DNA of 64,000 bases from Colwellia sp. TT2012 (GTDB lineage: Bacteria > Pseudomonadota > Gammaproteobacteria > Enterobacterales > Alteromonadaceae), in the NCBI RefSeq assembly GCF_001440345.1, contig NZ_LJYX01000017.1, forward strand, positions 62,001-126,000, written 5' to 3'. Shown one piece after another: positions 17,946-28,050 of this stretch. The translations under genes were made by a program, and so were the position numbers. The notes under the pieces were generated by a model. It was not told where the DNA came from and made no database searches. It was given only the letters and a program-made list of their open reading frames with translations. Each line of letters opens with the position of its first letter. The first letter of the stretch is position 1.

Positions 17946-18426
17946 TTAACATATCAGCAAAAACATCTCATTTTAGTGATGGCTATGGATGGCCATCTCA
18001 ATAAAAATAAGCCATTATCCAGAGTTCAGGTTAACTATTAGAATTCAATAGCTAACGTTATATTACACAAACTTCAGCTTTAATGGCTTCTAAATTAAAA
18101 TTTTATTTTCTTCAAATAACCCACCAAAACCGCCAATTTCTGCCAACAATTATTACGACGATAATATTTATCCCTCCTTTATATTGCCGTTAATTTACAG
18201 TACGTTAACAATATAACCGCTAAGTATTAACCTTACTTCAAACGAGTATTATCCAGTCAAAGTATCCTTCGCATAAACTTTGCGCTTAAAATTTGATCAA
18301 CTTTTATATTGTATACGGTATAAAGTATATGGTAGATTTTATTTGCCTCATGGATGTGGCTTTTACATGAATAATTCATGACTTATGGAAGACAAAATAA
18401 TACTAACAATAAAAAGGAAGATAAAT
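17946..18426. other. AT-rich region upstream of the collagenase gene
   Basis: No gene is visible. The likely promoter is around 18300-18335 (TATATTGTATACGGTATAAAG), but I cannot place a convincing -35/-10 pair. An AAGGAAG ribosome site precedes the ATG at 18427. Confidence 0.4.
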
Positions 18427-21400
18427 ATGAAGCTTAACAAGCTCTTTATTGCTAGCTGTACTTTGCTAACAATAGCCTCGGCACAAGCGGCACACATACC
18501 GCAAGCCCCCCAACAAGCAAGCGTGCCAACCATCGAATTACACAGTGGTCATGCACATGAAAACACCCTAGATAGTAAAGCACCTACGCCCCAAAGGGAT
18601 AAGCAAACAACGGCAAACCCATTAACAAGTATAAATAGCCAAGCTATGCAGCCCATGTCATTACAAGTCGCTGCCGCAGCGCCTTGTAACGTTAATGCAT
18701 TTGCTACATCAAACGCATCAACCTTGATCAATGAAATTAAAGCTCAAGGTCCGAATTGTGTTAATGAATTGTTTAACGCCTCAGCTAGCATTCAAACAAG
18801 TGCCTATAGCTCAGACAACATGTACTCAGTGGCTAATCATTTAAAAAGCTTATCTCAATCGTATGCCGGTGGTGGTGACGTTGATATTGAAGCCATGTTT
18901 CTTTATCTACGCGCTGGCTATTATGTCGAGTTTTACAATAATGGCGTAACGTTTGTCTCTTGGGTAAAGCCTGCGGTTAAAGGTGCTATTGATGCTTTTG
19001 TTAACAATGCCAACTTTTACCAAGATAACGACGGCCATGGAAAAACATTAGCTGAAGTTATCATCACTATGGATAGCTCTGAGCAACAAGATATATATTT
19101 ACCTGTTGTTAAAGAATGGTTAAGCCGCTGGAATCAAAGTTACGCCAATAAATGGAATATACGTAGTGCCGTTAATGGTATCTTCACTATTTTATTTCGC
19201 GGCCAATACAATACTAATTTTAAAAACTTAGTAAATAATGACACCACGTTAATAAGTCGCTTAAATAACTTTACTCAACAAAGTTGGATGCTTAACAGTG
19301 AGTCTGAATATCTTATCTCTAATGCGGCCCGTGAATTAGGACGTATGAAGATGTATGGCACTGCCATTCAGTCTACTGTGGACTCCGGTCTAAATAGCAT
19401 TTTTGCTAACTATGTTATGTTTGGTAATGGCGATGCTGTCTGGTTAGGGGCTGCTGATACCGCCACTTACTATGGTAACTGTGCTGATTACGGTATTTGT
19501 GGTTATGAAACGCAATTAGAAGCAAAAGCGTTAGCACAAACTTATACCTGTAGTTCAACGCTTAAAATTCGCTCGCAAAACCTAACATCGGCACAGCAAT
19601 CATCCGCTTGTTCCGTGTTAGGGGCTGAAGAAACTTATTTCCACAACAAAACACAGTCTGGCAATGTGCCAATTCCTGGTGATACCAATAATCAATTGCA
19701 AATTAATATTTTCGATAGCAGCACCGACTATGGTAAATATGCCGGTCCTATCTTTGATATAAATACCAATAATGGTGGTATGTATTTAGAAGGTGACCCA
19801 TCCGTTGCCGGTAATATCCCAAACTTTGTTGCCTATGAAGCCTCTTATGCTGAAGCGCCACATTATGTTTGGAACTTAGAGCACGAGTACGTACATTACC
19901 TAGATGGGCGTTTTGATTTGTTTGGCAACTTTAACACCCCGACTGAAAAAGTTGTTTGGTGGGCTGAAGGTGTGGCCGAATACGTTGCCAATCAAAATAA
20001 TAACCAAGCAGCAATTGATACCATTCATGATGGCTCAACTTATACCCTAAGTACCATATTTGAAACCACTTATGATGGTTTTGATCAGGATAGAATTTAC
20101 CGCTGGGGTTATTTAGCGGTGCGCTTTATGTTTGAAAACCATTTCAGTGAAGTTAAAGCCATGATTGCGGAAACACGCGCCGGTAACTGGACTGCTTATA
20201 AAACACGTTTAAATACTTGGGTTAGCAATTACAGTAACGAATTTACCACCTGGACACAAACCGTGAAAAGTGATGGTGGCACAACACCAAATAACGCGGC
20301 ACCATCAGCCAACGCGAATGGACCCTATGCAGGTCAAGTGAATGAAGTGATCAACTTTGATAGTAACGGCTCAGTAGACTCAGATGGCTCTATCGTCAGT
20401 TATAGTTGGGATTTTGGTGATGGTACAACGGGCACAGGTAGCACCACTAGCCACAGTTACGCTACGGCTAATAACTATAGGGTAACCTTAACGGTAACGG
20501 ATGATAAAGGCGCTATTGGTACAGCAACTGCACCGGTGACTATTTCCTCTGGACCCAGTCTTGAAATTGCTAACGGTGGCTCAAAATCAGGCTTAAGCGC
20601 AAGTACTAATCAAACCACTGACAGTTATTATATTCATGTTCCCGTGGGCGCAACAAACTTAGTGGTAAGTATTAATGGCGGCAGTGGCGACGCTGACTTA
20701 TTCCTTAAGCAAGGCACAGCGCCATCGGCTAGTAGCTATGATTGTCGTCCTTACCTGGCGGGTAATAATGAAACATGTACAGTTGCCGCTCCTGCTGCTG
20801 GGACTTGGTATATGAATGTTAATGCGTATAGTGCCTTTGTCAATGTCACCCTGACGGCCAGCTTCGATACAGGTCAAGGAACACCAAATAGAGCGCCCGT
20901 TGTTTACATCAATGGCCCGTATGTTGCGGATGAAGGTGTCGAGGTTAGCTTTAGTAGCGCCGGCAGCTATGATTCTGATGGTGCAATTGCCTCATATAGT
21001 TGGAACTTTGGTGATGGCGCGAGCAGCTCATTAGCAAACCCAAGTCATACTTATACTTCAGCAAACAATTATCCAGTAACCTTGAGCATTACCGATAATC
21101 AAGGTTTAACGGAAACAGCGACAACAACGGCTAATATTAGTGCCTCAACAACGCCAGGTAGTAATGTTGCTGATATGTGTGCTGTGCAAGGGCCACAGTC
21201 AAGTGGTCAAGTACAAGCAGGACAAGCCATTTGTCTTGGTAATATAAGTACTAGTTGGTTATCCATTGCCGATGTTAGTGGTCATAGCAGTATTGCTATC
21301 ACTACCGGTAATGGTACTGGAGACTTAAGCATAGAGTTTAGTAATATGGGCTGGCCAAATGGTGTTAATCATCATGGTGCTTCATATAACTCAGGTAATA

Positions 21401-21513
21401 GTGAGTGTATTTACTTAACAAATCTGTCGGAATACTGGGGATATATTAAGGTATCAGGTGAGGCGAATAATGCTTCGTTAGTTATTGATTTTGATACTAG
21501 CGGTTGTCGTTAA
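18427..21513 (+). CDS. Secreted collagenase, peptidase family M9, with two PKD domains and a PPC domain
   Basis: A 1028-aa secreted metalloprotease that would cut collagen. Signal peptide about 1-22 (SCTLLTIASAQA). The N-terminal M9 activator region covers about 80-400. The catalytic domain has zinc-binding HEYVH at residue 486 and a second Glu in WWAEGVAEY at about 514. The C-terminal part holds a PKD domain (about 622-705, SYSWDFGDG), a PPC domain (about 705-810, GDADLFLKQG), a second PKD (about 822-905, SYSWNFGDG) and an unrecognised beta-rich end. The start at 18427 gives a proper signal peptide and AAGGAAG; the frame extends upstream to 18385. The build resembles Vibrio collagenases. A second M9 gene lies at 28051. 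Confidence 0.95.
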   Translation: MKLNKLFIASCTLLTIASAQAAHIPQAPQQASVPTIELHSGHAHENTLDSKAPTPQRDKQTTANPLTSINSQAMQPMSLQVAAAAPCNVNAFATSNASTLINEIKAQGPNCVNELFNASASIQTSAYSSDNMYSVANHLKSLSQSYAGGGDVDIEAMFLYLRAGYYVEFYNNGVTFVSWVKPAVKGAIDAFVNNANFYQDNDGHGKTLAEVIITMDSSEQQDIYLPVVKEWLSRWNQSYANKWNIRSAVNGIFTILFRGQYNTNFKNLVNNDTTLISRLNNFTQQSWMLNSESEYLISNAARELGRMKMYGTAIQSTVDSGLNSIFANYVMFGNGDAVWLGAADTATYYGNCADYGICGYETQLEAKALAQTYTCSSTLKIRSQNLTSAQQSSACSVLGAEETYFHNKTQSGNVPIPGDTNNQLQINIFDSSTDYGKYAGPIFDINTNNGGMYLEGDPSVAGNIPNFVAYEASYAEAPHYVWNLEHEYVHYLDGRFDLFGNFNTPTEKVVWWAEGVAEYVANQNNNQAAIDTIHDGSTYTLSTIFETTYDGFDQDRIYRWGYLAVRFMFENHFSEVKAMIAETRAGNWTAYKTRLNTWVSNYSNEFTTWTQTVKSDGGTTPNNAAPSANANGPYAGQVNEVINFDSNGSVDSDGSIVSYSWDFGDGTTGTGSTTSHSYATANNYRVTLTVTDDKGAIGTATAPVTISSGPSLEIANGGSKSGLSASTNQTTDSYYIHVPVGATNLVVSINGGSGDADLFLKQGTAPSASSYDCRPYLAGNNETCTVAAPAAGTWYMNVNAYSAFVNVTLTASFDTGQGTPNRAPVVYINGPYVADEGVEVSFSSAGSYDSDGAIASYSWNFGDGASSSLANPSHTYTSANNYPVTLSITDNQGLTETATTTANISASTTPGSNVADMCAVQGPQSSGQVQAGQAICLGNISTSWLSIADVSGHSSIAITTGNGTGDLSIEFSNMGWPNGVNHHGASYNSGNSECIYLTNLSEYWGYIKVSGEANNASLVIDFDTSGCR

Positions 21514-21566
21514 GGCCATTAATATAAATCAAACGGTGAATATAAAAAAATAACCGCAAGACTAAA

Positions 21567-21592
21567 TAAAACCAGAGTTTACTCTGGTTTTA
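21567..21592 (+). terminator. Intrinsic terminator after the collagenase gene
   Basis: Stem AAACCAGAGT / ACTCTGGTTT with a two-base loop, followed by TATTTTTAT. It could also act for the convergent PilZ gene. Confidence 0.85.
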
Positions 21593-21625
21593 TTTTTATC
21601 GAAATGGAAAAAGTAAATGAATCCG

Positions 21626-21925
21626 CTAATCAATTTCTTCGATAGTAATGCCAATGAGGTAACAATTATTACTTTCTTCTTCAATGCGCACCACACGACC
21701 ACTGACATCCAGTGCTTGAACTTGACTGCTAGCTGAATCAATTTTCACTCTAACATGGGTCGAAATAGCTAATGGATGTTCAATTTCAAACGCCATACCC
21801 GTGGCACTTAAATCCCGGCAGGTAGCAAGAAAATGACTGTTTACTTCGTCATCTATAACAGTGACATAAACTTCACTATTTAACATCATGCGGTAAAAAT
21901 CACGTTTATCATCAAAACCTTTCAT
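21626..21925 (-). CDS. PilZ-domain protein
   Basis: A 99-aa single-domain PilZ protein. The c-di-GMP motifs are recognisable: basic DDKRDFYR at the N-terminus (RxxxR form) and DLSATGM (DxSxxG). It probably binds cyclic di-GMP and influences motility or surface behaviour. The start is ATG 21925, preceded by GGGAGAG at good spacing. A TTG 12 bp earlier opens the same frame but overlaps this ribosome site. Confidence 0.88.
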   Translation of the reverse strand: MKGFDDKRDFYRMMLNSEVYVTVIDDEVNSHFLATCRDLSATGMAFEIEHPLAISTHVRVKIDSASSQVQALDVSGRVVRIEEESNNCYLIGITIEEID

Positions 21926-22022
21926 TCGCTCTCCCAAAAAAACTATTTAATACCTTATTATTTATACTGAGCAAAAGCCAAAGTGTCAACTAACCGTCAT
22001 AAAAAAGTACATTAACGGTTAA

Positions 22023-25000
22023 CTAAGAAAAGTCCTTTAAATAATTAAGAATACGTTTTACTGATACCGGCGCGGCAGTGCCAAGGTTTTGTGCAAACAA
22101 TGAAATACGCAGCTCTTCAATCAACCAACGAGTGTTAAGTAACTCACTTTCAACGGGTTTATCTTTGCGCTGTTTACCTATGATGACTTGATAGGCGTCA
22201 TTCACTTTATTCACATCAATAAGTTTTAATCTATCTTGATTAGGGTCAATGGGTAGCTTCTCTAAACGACGTAACATGCCTTGTAAATAGCGAGTAATAT
22301 CATCGAGTCTACTTAAGCCAGAGTCACTGACAAAACCTTTGAACACTAATTTCTCACATTGCTGTTTAATATCACCATGAGATTGGATAACATTTAACGG
22401 CACGCTACCCTTCATCTTTTTGGCCACTTCATAGCGTAAACTTAAGGCACGCTCCACTTTAATGGCGGCCGCTAATACACATTCAGCTATTTCAGCCCTA
22501 ACATAATCACTACATTGAGCAAACTGTAGTTCATCACGCGGAAGTTGGCCAGCATTTTTCTGTTGAGCAAACTCTTGCACCAAAGACAAACAAGCACCTT
22601 GAATACAGTCTTGTAGTAGCTCATTGATTGTGCCAAAAGGGTTAAAATATAAACCAAGCTTGGCTTTATTCGGCAGTTTTTCCTGTAAATATTTTACTGG
22701 TGTCGGGATATTCAACAAAATAAGTCGGCTGATACCTTTTAACATGGCATCTTGTGCATGTTGCTCTTGCTCAAAAAGCTCTATGGCGACACTGCTTTTA
22801 TGGTCAACTAACGCAGGAAAGGCCTTAATCGTTATATTGGCAATTTTCTTTTCATAACCTTTAGGTAATGTACCAAAGTTCCACTGAGTTAAATCGGTTT
22901 GCTCTATGCCTTTTTCTGCTACTTTTTTTATCGAGGCTTTAACTTTACCTTGTAGCTCAGCTTTAAGCTCGTTAAGGTCTCGGCCCTGCTTTAATAACTT
23001 ACCTTTATCATCTACTATTTGAAAATTCATCGTTAAATGTACTGGCAGTGAAATATCATGCCAAGCATCTTCGGGTAAACGTACCCCAGTCATGCGTAAT
23101 AGATGTTTTGCCAGTGCCTGTTGCAAATCACCTTGCTCGCTCGGCATTGCCGCTAAACAAGCTTGAGCATAGTTAGGTGCTGGAACAAAGTTACGCCTTA
23201 ATGTTTTAGGCAGTGCTTTAATCAAAGCGATAACGAGCTCATGGTGTAATGCTGGGATCAACCAATCAAAACCAACATCCTGTACTTGGTTCAATAAGGC
23301 AATAGGAATAATAAGGCTAATGCCATCATCAATATCACCTGGCGTAAAATGATAGCTTAGCGGCAAGGTAATGTTATCTTGATGCCACAGATCTGGATAG
23401 TCTGCTTCACTCAGTTCAGCTGAGGATTCATTTAATAAAAAGGCTTTACTAAAGTCTAATAAATGACCATTAACTTGCTTGGCTTTTTTCCACCAAGCAA
23501 GAAAGCTACGTTGGCAAATAACCGTTTCGGGTAACTTATCACGGTAAAAATCTACCAAGTGCTGTTCATCAATCAAGAAATCTTTCCGGCGAGCTTTTTG
23601 CTCCAAGGCTTCAATACTTTCGACTAATTGTTGGTTTTTACTTAAGAATTTCTCTTTAATAACACAATCGCCATGAACTAACGCTTCGCGAATAAATAGT
23701 TCACGACAAGTAGCAGGCTCGATAGTATTAAAGTTAATCTTACGTTTATTGACGATAGTTAACCCATAGAGTGTCACTTGCTCAAAGGCCATCACCGCAC
23801 CTTGCTTTTTCTCCCAGTGCGGCTCACTGTAATTGCGCTTAACTAGATGCTGTGCCAGCGGTTCAAGCCACAAGGGATCTATCTTGGCATTCATACGGGC
23901 AAACAATCGACTGGTTTCCACTAATTCAGCCGACATTAACCACTTAGGCGACTTTTTAGTTAATGCCGAGCCAGGGAAAATAAAAAACTTCATGCCGCGC
24001 GCGCCCTTATACTCGCGGTTTTCATCTTGTTGACCGATATGACTCAACAAGCCAGATAATAATGCTTGGTGGATAGGTGTTAACGCTGAGTCTTGCTCAC
24101 TCTCTTTGCTTTTATCGTTTGCTTGACCTTGCTCAATACTGGGTAAGGTAAAACGGTAATCAACGGATGTTAACGCTATTTTTTGCTCTTTAAGCGTCAT
24201 CTTTAATTGACTAAAGATATCTTGCCATTCACGTAAACGCACATAAGAAAGAAACTCTCGCTGACATAGCTTTCTAAACTGGCTTTGTGTTAAGTCTTTT
24301 TGTTGGGTATTAAAATACTGCCAAAGATTCAGTAAACTGATAAAATCAGATTGCTTGTTTTTAAAACGATTATGTTTTTCATCACTAAGCTGCTTTTTTT
24401 CATAAGGTCTTTCACGCGGGTCTTGAATGCTTAACGCGCTAACGATAATAAGTATTTGTTCTATACAACCAAACTCAATGGCGGTGATAACCATTTTGGC
24501 CAAACGTGGGTCTATGGGGAATTTTGCTAATAAGCGCCCTGACTTGGTCAGTTGTGTTGTCGTACTGAGCTGTTTACCTTTGGCTGATTTACCATACTTT
24601 TCTTGGTCATCCTTATCGACACTTTCAATAGCGGCGATTTCTTCCAATAAACGCACACCGTCGGTGATATTACGATTATCTGGAGCCTCAACAAACGGGA
24701 AGTTAGCAATGTCGCCTAAGTCTAGGGCATGCATTTGTAGAATAACCGTGGCTAAGTTAGTGCGTAAAATTTCTGGCTCGGTAAATTCAACCCGATTATT
24801 ATAATCGTCTTCGGCATATAAACGAATACAAATACCATCAGAGACACGACCACAGCGGCCTGCGCGTTGATTAGCACTTGCCTGTGAAATAGCTTCAATG
24901 GGTAAACGCTGAACTTTAGTGCGATAACTATAACGAGAAATACGCGCGGTACCAGGATCAATAACGTATTTAATGCCCGGTATGGTTAAGCTCGTTTCAG

Positions 25001-26153
25001 CGACGTTAGTAGCCAAAATCAAGTTGCGACCACTATGAGGTTTAAATATCTGGTTTTGCTCACTAATGGTTAAACGGGCATACAGGGGTAAAATATGGGT
25101 GTCGCGTAGATTCGCGTTATTGAGCGCGGCCGCAGTATCACGGATTTCTCGCTCACCGTTAAGAAACACGAGAATATCGCCTTGGCTACACTCACTGAGT
25201 TCATCAACCGCAGATAAAATGCCACTGATAATATCGACATCTTGGCTGGATTGCGCCTCACCGTCATTCACTGGCCTATCATTTAAAGGTCTATAGCGAA
25301 TTTCAACCGGAAAAGTTCGGCCTGATACTTCGATAATTGGCGCTAATACACCTGTTTTACTGGCAAAATGTTTGGCAAAACGTTGCGGGTCAATGGTTGC
25401 TGAGGTAATAATAACCTTAAGATCAGGTCGTTTAACCAGTATTTGTTTTAAATAACCTAAAATAAAATCGATATTTAAACTACGCTCATGGGCTTCATCA
25501 ATAATAATGGTGTCGTATTGACGCAGTAAACGGTCTTTTTGCATTTCCGCCAGCAAAATACCATCGGTCATTAATTTAATATAGCTACGGTCACTGACTT
25601 GATCATTAAAACGAACTTTATAACCTACCTCGTCGCCTAGTTTGGTACCCAGTTCTTCGGCAATTCGGTTGGCAACGGTTCTCGCAGCAATACGCCTAGG
25701 TTGAGTATGACCAATAAGGCCATCAACACCACGACCTAGCTCTAGACAAATTTTAGGGATTTGCGTGGTTTTTCCTGAGCCCGTTTCACCGGAAATAATA
25801 ACCACTTGGTTAGCTTGAATAGCTTGGGCAATTTGCTTGGCATTATCCGCTATGGGTAAACCTTCAGGATAGCTAATTTTTGGTAAATTGTTTATTTTAT
25901 ATTGTTTATCTTTAATTGATTTAACAATGTGGCATTGCAACTGCTCAACTAAGTTTATTTGCTTAGCTGATAACACCAATGTTGCTAATTCGGTCGCTGA
26001 TTTTTTTCCCGCCTCCTTAGCAATTGTTTTTTTAAGGTTGCTTAATCTTTTTTTAAAACGTGGCACATCGCAATGTTTTGCTTGTGGCAATAATTCAAAA
26101 AGATTTTGTAGATGGGAAAATGAAGTGATAGCAGACTCAATCGAAACAGACAA
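22023..26153 (-). CDS. hrpA: ATP-dependent RNA helicase HrpA
   Basis: A 1376-aa DEAH-box helicase, involved in rescue of stalled ribosomes and RNA processing in E. coli. Walker A GETGSGKTTQ, DEAH in IIDEAHERSLN, SATID, and QRAGRCGR give the helicase core (about residues 130-650). The OB/HA2 region and the long HrpA-specific C-terminal domain follow. The start is not firm: no ATG is in frame near the expected N-terminus, and TTG at 26153 is the best candidate, giving a length and N-terminal helix comparable to E. coli HrpA (1300 aa). Confidence 0.95.
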   Translation of the reverse strand: MSVSIESAITSFSHLQNLFELLPQAKHCDVPRFKKRLSNLKKTIAKEAGKKSATELATLVLSAKQINLVEQLQCHIVKSIKDKQYKINNLPKISYPEGLPIADNAKQIAQAIQANQVVIISGETGSGKTTQIPKICLELGRGVDGLIGHTQPRRIAARTVANRIAEELGTKLGDEVGYKVRFNDQVSDRSYIKLMTDGILLAEMQKDRLLRQYDTIIIDEAHERSLNIDFILGYLKQILVKRPDLKVIITSATIDPQRFAKHFASKTGVLAPIIEVSGRTFPVEIRYRPLNDRPVNDGEAQSSQDVDIISGILSAVDELSECSQGDILVFLNGEREIRDTAAALNNANLRDTHILPLYARLTISEQNQIFKPHSGRNLILATNVAETSLTIPGIKYVIDPGTARISRYSYRTKVQRLPIEAISQASANQRAGRCGRVSDGICIRLYAEDDYNNRVEFTEPEILRTNLATVILQMHALDLGDIANFPFVEAPDNRNITDGVRLLEEIAAIESVDKDDQEKYGKSAKGKQLSTTTQLTKSGRLLAKFPIDPRLAKMVITAIEFGCIEQILIIVSALSIQDPRERPYEKKQLSDEKHNRFKNKQSDFISLLNLWQYFNTQQKDLTQSQFRKLCQREFLSYVRLREWQDIFSQLKMTLKEQKIALTSVDYRFTLPSIEQGQANDKSKESEQDSALTPIHQALLSGLLSHIGQQDENREYKGARGMKFFIFPGSALTKKSPKWLMSAELVETSRLFARMNAKIDPLWLEPLAQHLVKRNYSEPHWEKKQGAVMAFEQVTLYGLTIVNKRKINFNTIEPATCRELFIREALVHGDCVIKEKFLSKNQQLVESIEALEQKARRKDFLIDEQHLVDFYRDKLPETVICQRSFLAWWKKAKQVNGHLLDFSKAFLLNESSAELSEADYPDLWHQDNITLPLSYHFTPGDIDDGISLIIPIALLNQVQDVGFDWLIPALHHELVIALIKALPKTLRRNFVPAPNYAQACLAAMPSEQGDLQQALAKHLLRMTGVRLPEDAWHDISLPVHLTMNFQIVDDKGKLLKQGRDLNELKAELQGKVKASIKKVAEKGIEQTDLTQWNFGTLPKGYEKKIANITIKAFPALVDHKSSVAIELFEQEQHAQDAMLKGISRLILLNIPTPVKYLQEKLPNKAKLGLYFNPFGTINELLQDCIQGACLSLVQEFAQQKNAGQLPRDELQFAQCSDYVRAEIAECVLAAAIKVERALSLRYEVAKKMKGSVPLNVIQSHGDIKQQCEKLVFKGFVSDSGLSRLDDITRYLQGMLRRLEKLPIDPNQDRLKLIDVNKVNDAYQVIIGKQRKDKPVESELLNTRWLIEELRISLFAQNLGTAAPVSVKRILNYLKDFS

Positions 26154-26265
26154 AACAGACTCGGATAGAAAATCAAAAGAGCATTTTAGCAGTAATACTT
26201 CGTAATTACAGCGAGTAAAGTATTAAAAAGAGTAAGGGCAGGCAGTAAATGAGCTTTGTACGCCT

Positions 26266-26314
26266 ATTTACCGGTGCTACTTGCCGCCTACAGCTGCAAG
26301 TAGCGCCGGTAAAT
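26266..26314. repeat. 18-bp inverted repeat between hrpA and the CBS gene
   Basis: Arms 26266-26283 and 26297-26314 (ATTTACCGGTGCTACTTG and its complement) differ at one position and flank 13 bases. No T-run follows, so a classic intrinsic terminator is doubtful. It could still end the leftward CBS transcript or be a repetitive extragenic palindrome. Confidence 0.55.
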
Positions 26315-26347
26315 CAGGAATATCACCTTAAGTATCGATATTTTTCA

Positions 26348-26782
26348 TCAAACAGCAGCATGCTCTTTTTCAATGGATAGCCTTGCTCGGCCATGCTGAT
26401 AACAAGCTTGTAATACTTCATTGCGAGAGATAGTACCCAGTAAATTGTCATCATCATCAATCACTGGGTACACCTTAGGTTTATTTTCTCGCATGCTTTG
26501 TCCTAGCTCAATGATACTGGCATAGGGTTTTACTGATAAAACATCTTTACGCATAATATCTTTGATCATGGCAACATGTTCATTAAAATAAAGGCTTTCT
26601 AACATAATAGCCAAAACATCACCTTCAGAAATAAAGCCTAATAATTTATAGTTTTCATCAATCACTGGCCCGCCAATTTGCTTAGTTTTTAAAAAACGTA
26701 AGGCAGCTTCTTCAACAGACATATTCTCGGTAAAAGTGACTGGGTAGTGATTCATATATTCTTGTACTTTTAATGATTCCAT
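26348..26782 (-). CDS. CBS-domain pair protein
   Basis: A 144-aa protein consisting of two CBS motifs (VQEYMNHYPVTF..GPVIDENYKLLGFISEGDVL and IKDIMRKDVLSV..YPVIDDDDNLLGTISRNEVL). Such Bateman modules bind adenine nucleotides and act as sensors. No catalytic partner domain is fused, and the partner is unknown. Confidence 0.9.
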   Translation of the reverse strand: MESLKVQEYMNHYPVTFTENMSVEEAALRFLKTKQIGGPVIDENYKLLGFISEGDVLAIMLESLYFNEHVAMIKDIMRKDVLSVKPYASIIELGQSMRENKPKVYPVIDDDDNLLGTISRNEVLQACYQHGRARLSIEKEHAAV

Positions 26783-27073
26783 TTTAACCCCTAACTAAAT
26801 AGTAATTTAGACTTTTCATTGTTATTAAATCGAGCGTTTCCTTAATACTAACTCTAGCTAAGCCTTTGCCATAAAACCACTTTTCGCTTGTTTTTATTAC
26901 ACTTTTATTAGTAGACGGGGGCATTTTATTGAACAATAACTTGCCAAGTTAATGAAAGATTTTGTCGGGTTTAAAATGTCAGCCAAGTTATTGTATTTTT
27001 TCTTATAACAATGAACAAAGCCAATTAGACTAGGCTTGTCAAACAGACAGCACGTTGCACTAAAATAGTTAGG

Positions 27074-27277
27074 TTAAGCGGTTAAATCCACAGAACGACC
27101 TTTTCGATCATCAGCAGAGCTTCGGCTTGACTCTGCAGCGCGACTTTCTTGATCTTGGCGATTAACCTCTTGTTGCTGATCTTTAATGCGCTGATCTTCT
27201 TGTTGACTTGCAATGTGTTGACGCTGTTGTTGCAACACTTGAGCTACAGAGCCATTACCTTCGATTGACGAAACCAT
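27074..27277 (-). CDS. Small glutamine-rich hypothetical protein
   Basis: A 67-aa protein starting MVSSIEGNGSVAQVLQQQRQ, then a Gln/Glu/Arg-rich, likely coiled-coil stretch. GGAGG six bases before ATG 27277 decides the start; the longer frame from 27307 has no such site. Short proteins with this kind of N-terminus occur in Alteromonadales genomes. The function is not known to me. Confidence 0.6.
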   Translation of the reverse strand: MVSSIEGNGSVAQVLQQQRQHIASQQEDQRIKDQQQEVNRQDQESRAAESSRSSADDRKGRSVDLTA

Positions 27278-27558
27278 CTCAACCTCCATAAATAGTTGAC
27301 ACACCAAAACATCATGATGCTCTCTCTGTCTATTATTATAGCAGCCTAGGTAACAAAACTAACGTCAGGGAAATTACCTATGAGCATCAAACCGCCGCCA
27401 ATAAGCAAGGGCCGTTCAAATGATCCGCGATAAAAAAGAGTAACTACGTGCACGGTTCATTATTCATCGATAAAACAGTGATTAAGCATAATAAAGTTCA
27501 TGAAAAACTAATGCTTTTATTTTACCCTAGATAAAGAGTTACTTGAGCCGGATTTAGC

Positions 27559-27750
27559 TTAGTTATAACCCAAAATATAAAAAGGATTATCATCTTTATC
27601 GAGTAATTCCTCCCAACTTTGTCCGGGGGGGTGCTCACTAAAATTATGACTATGCTTATCAACCTGAGGTGTTACCTTGGCATTTTGTTGATATAAGTCC
27701 AGCAAAGCTGCTGACATTATTATCCGTCTATGATTACTATTACTTGACAT
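27559..27750 (-). CDS. Small hypothetical protein
   Basis: A 63-aa frame (MSSNSNHRRIIMSAALLDLY..., ending NPFYILGYN) with GAGGG eight bases before the ATG. A shorter start at Met12 is possible. No family recognised. The ribosome site and the amphipathic N-terminus make it a plausible gene; evidence is limited. Confidence 0.45.
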   Translation of the reverse strand: MSSNSNHRRIIMSAALLDLYQQNAKVTPQVDKHSHNFSEHPPGQSWEELLDKDDNPFYILGYN

Positions 27751-27967
27751 ACGACTACCCTCAACTTAGTAAAATGACGCTACACGTTTTACTTATTACA
27801 TCTATGATTAATAATAAAAGATAAAGCATTAATAGTGCCAAATTTAATATTTTATTAGTTATTGATGTTGTGGAGATTTTTTCACTCGTTATCCAGCTGA
27901 CGGTTAATTTTATCTTATTGCAACCAATGAATCGCAGTTTGCAACACTGCGATTTGAACTTACCATC

Positions 27968-28014
27968 AAAAAACGCTAGCCATTGGGTATTGATAAGCCC
28001 TTTAGCTAGCGTTT
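27968..28014 (-). terminator. Intrinsic terminator of the second collagenase gene
   Basis: Leftward stem AAACGCTAGC ... GCTAGCG with a loop of about 24 bases (which can pair internally), followed by TTTTTT. It lies about 40 bp after the stop at 28051. Confidence 0.85.
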
Positions 28015-28050
28015 ATCGGTAATGGAAGTCAAGGGCCGCTTAATTGATGG

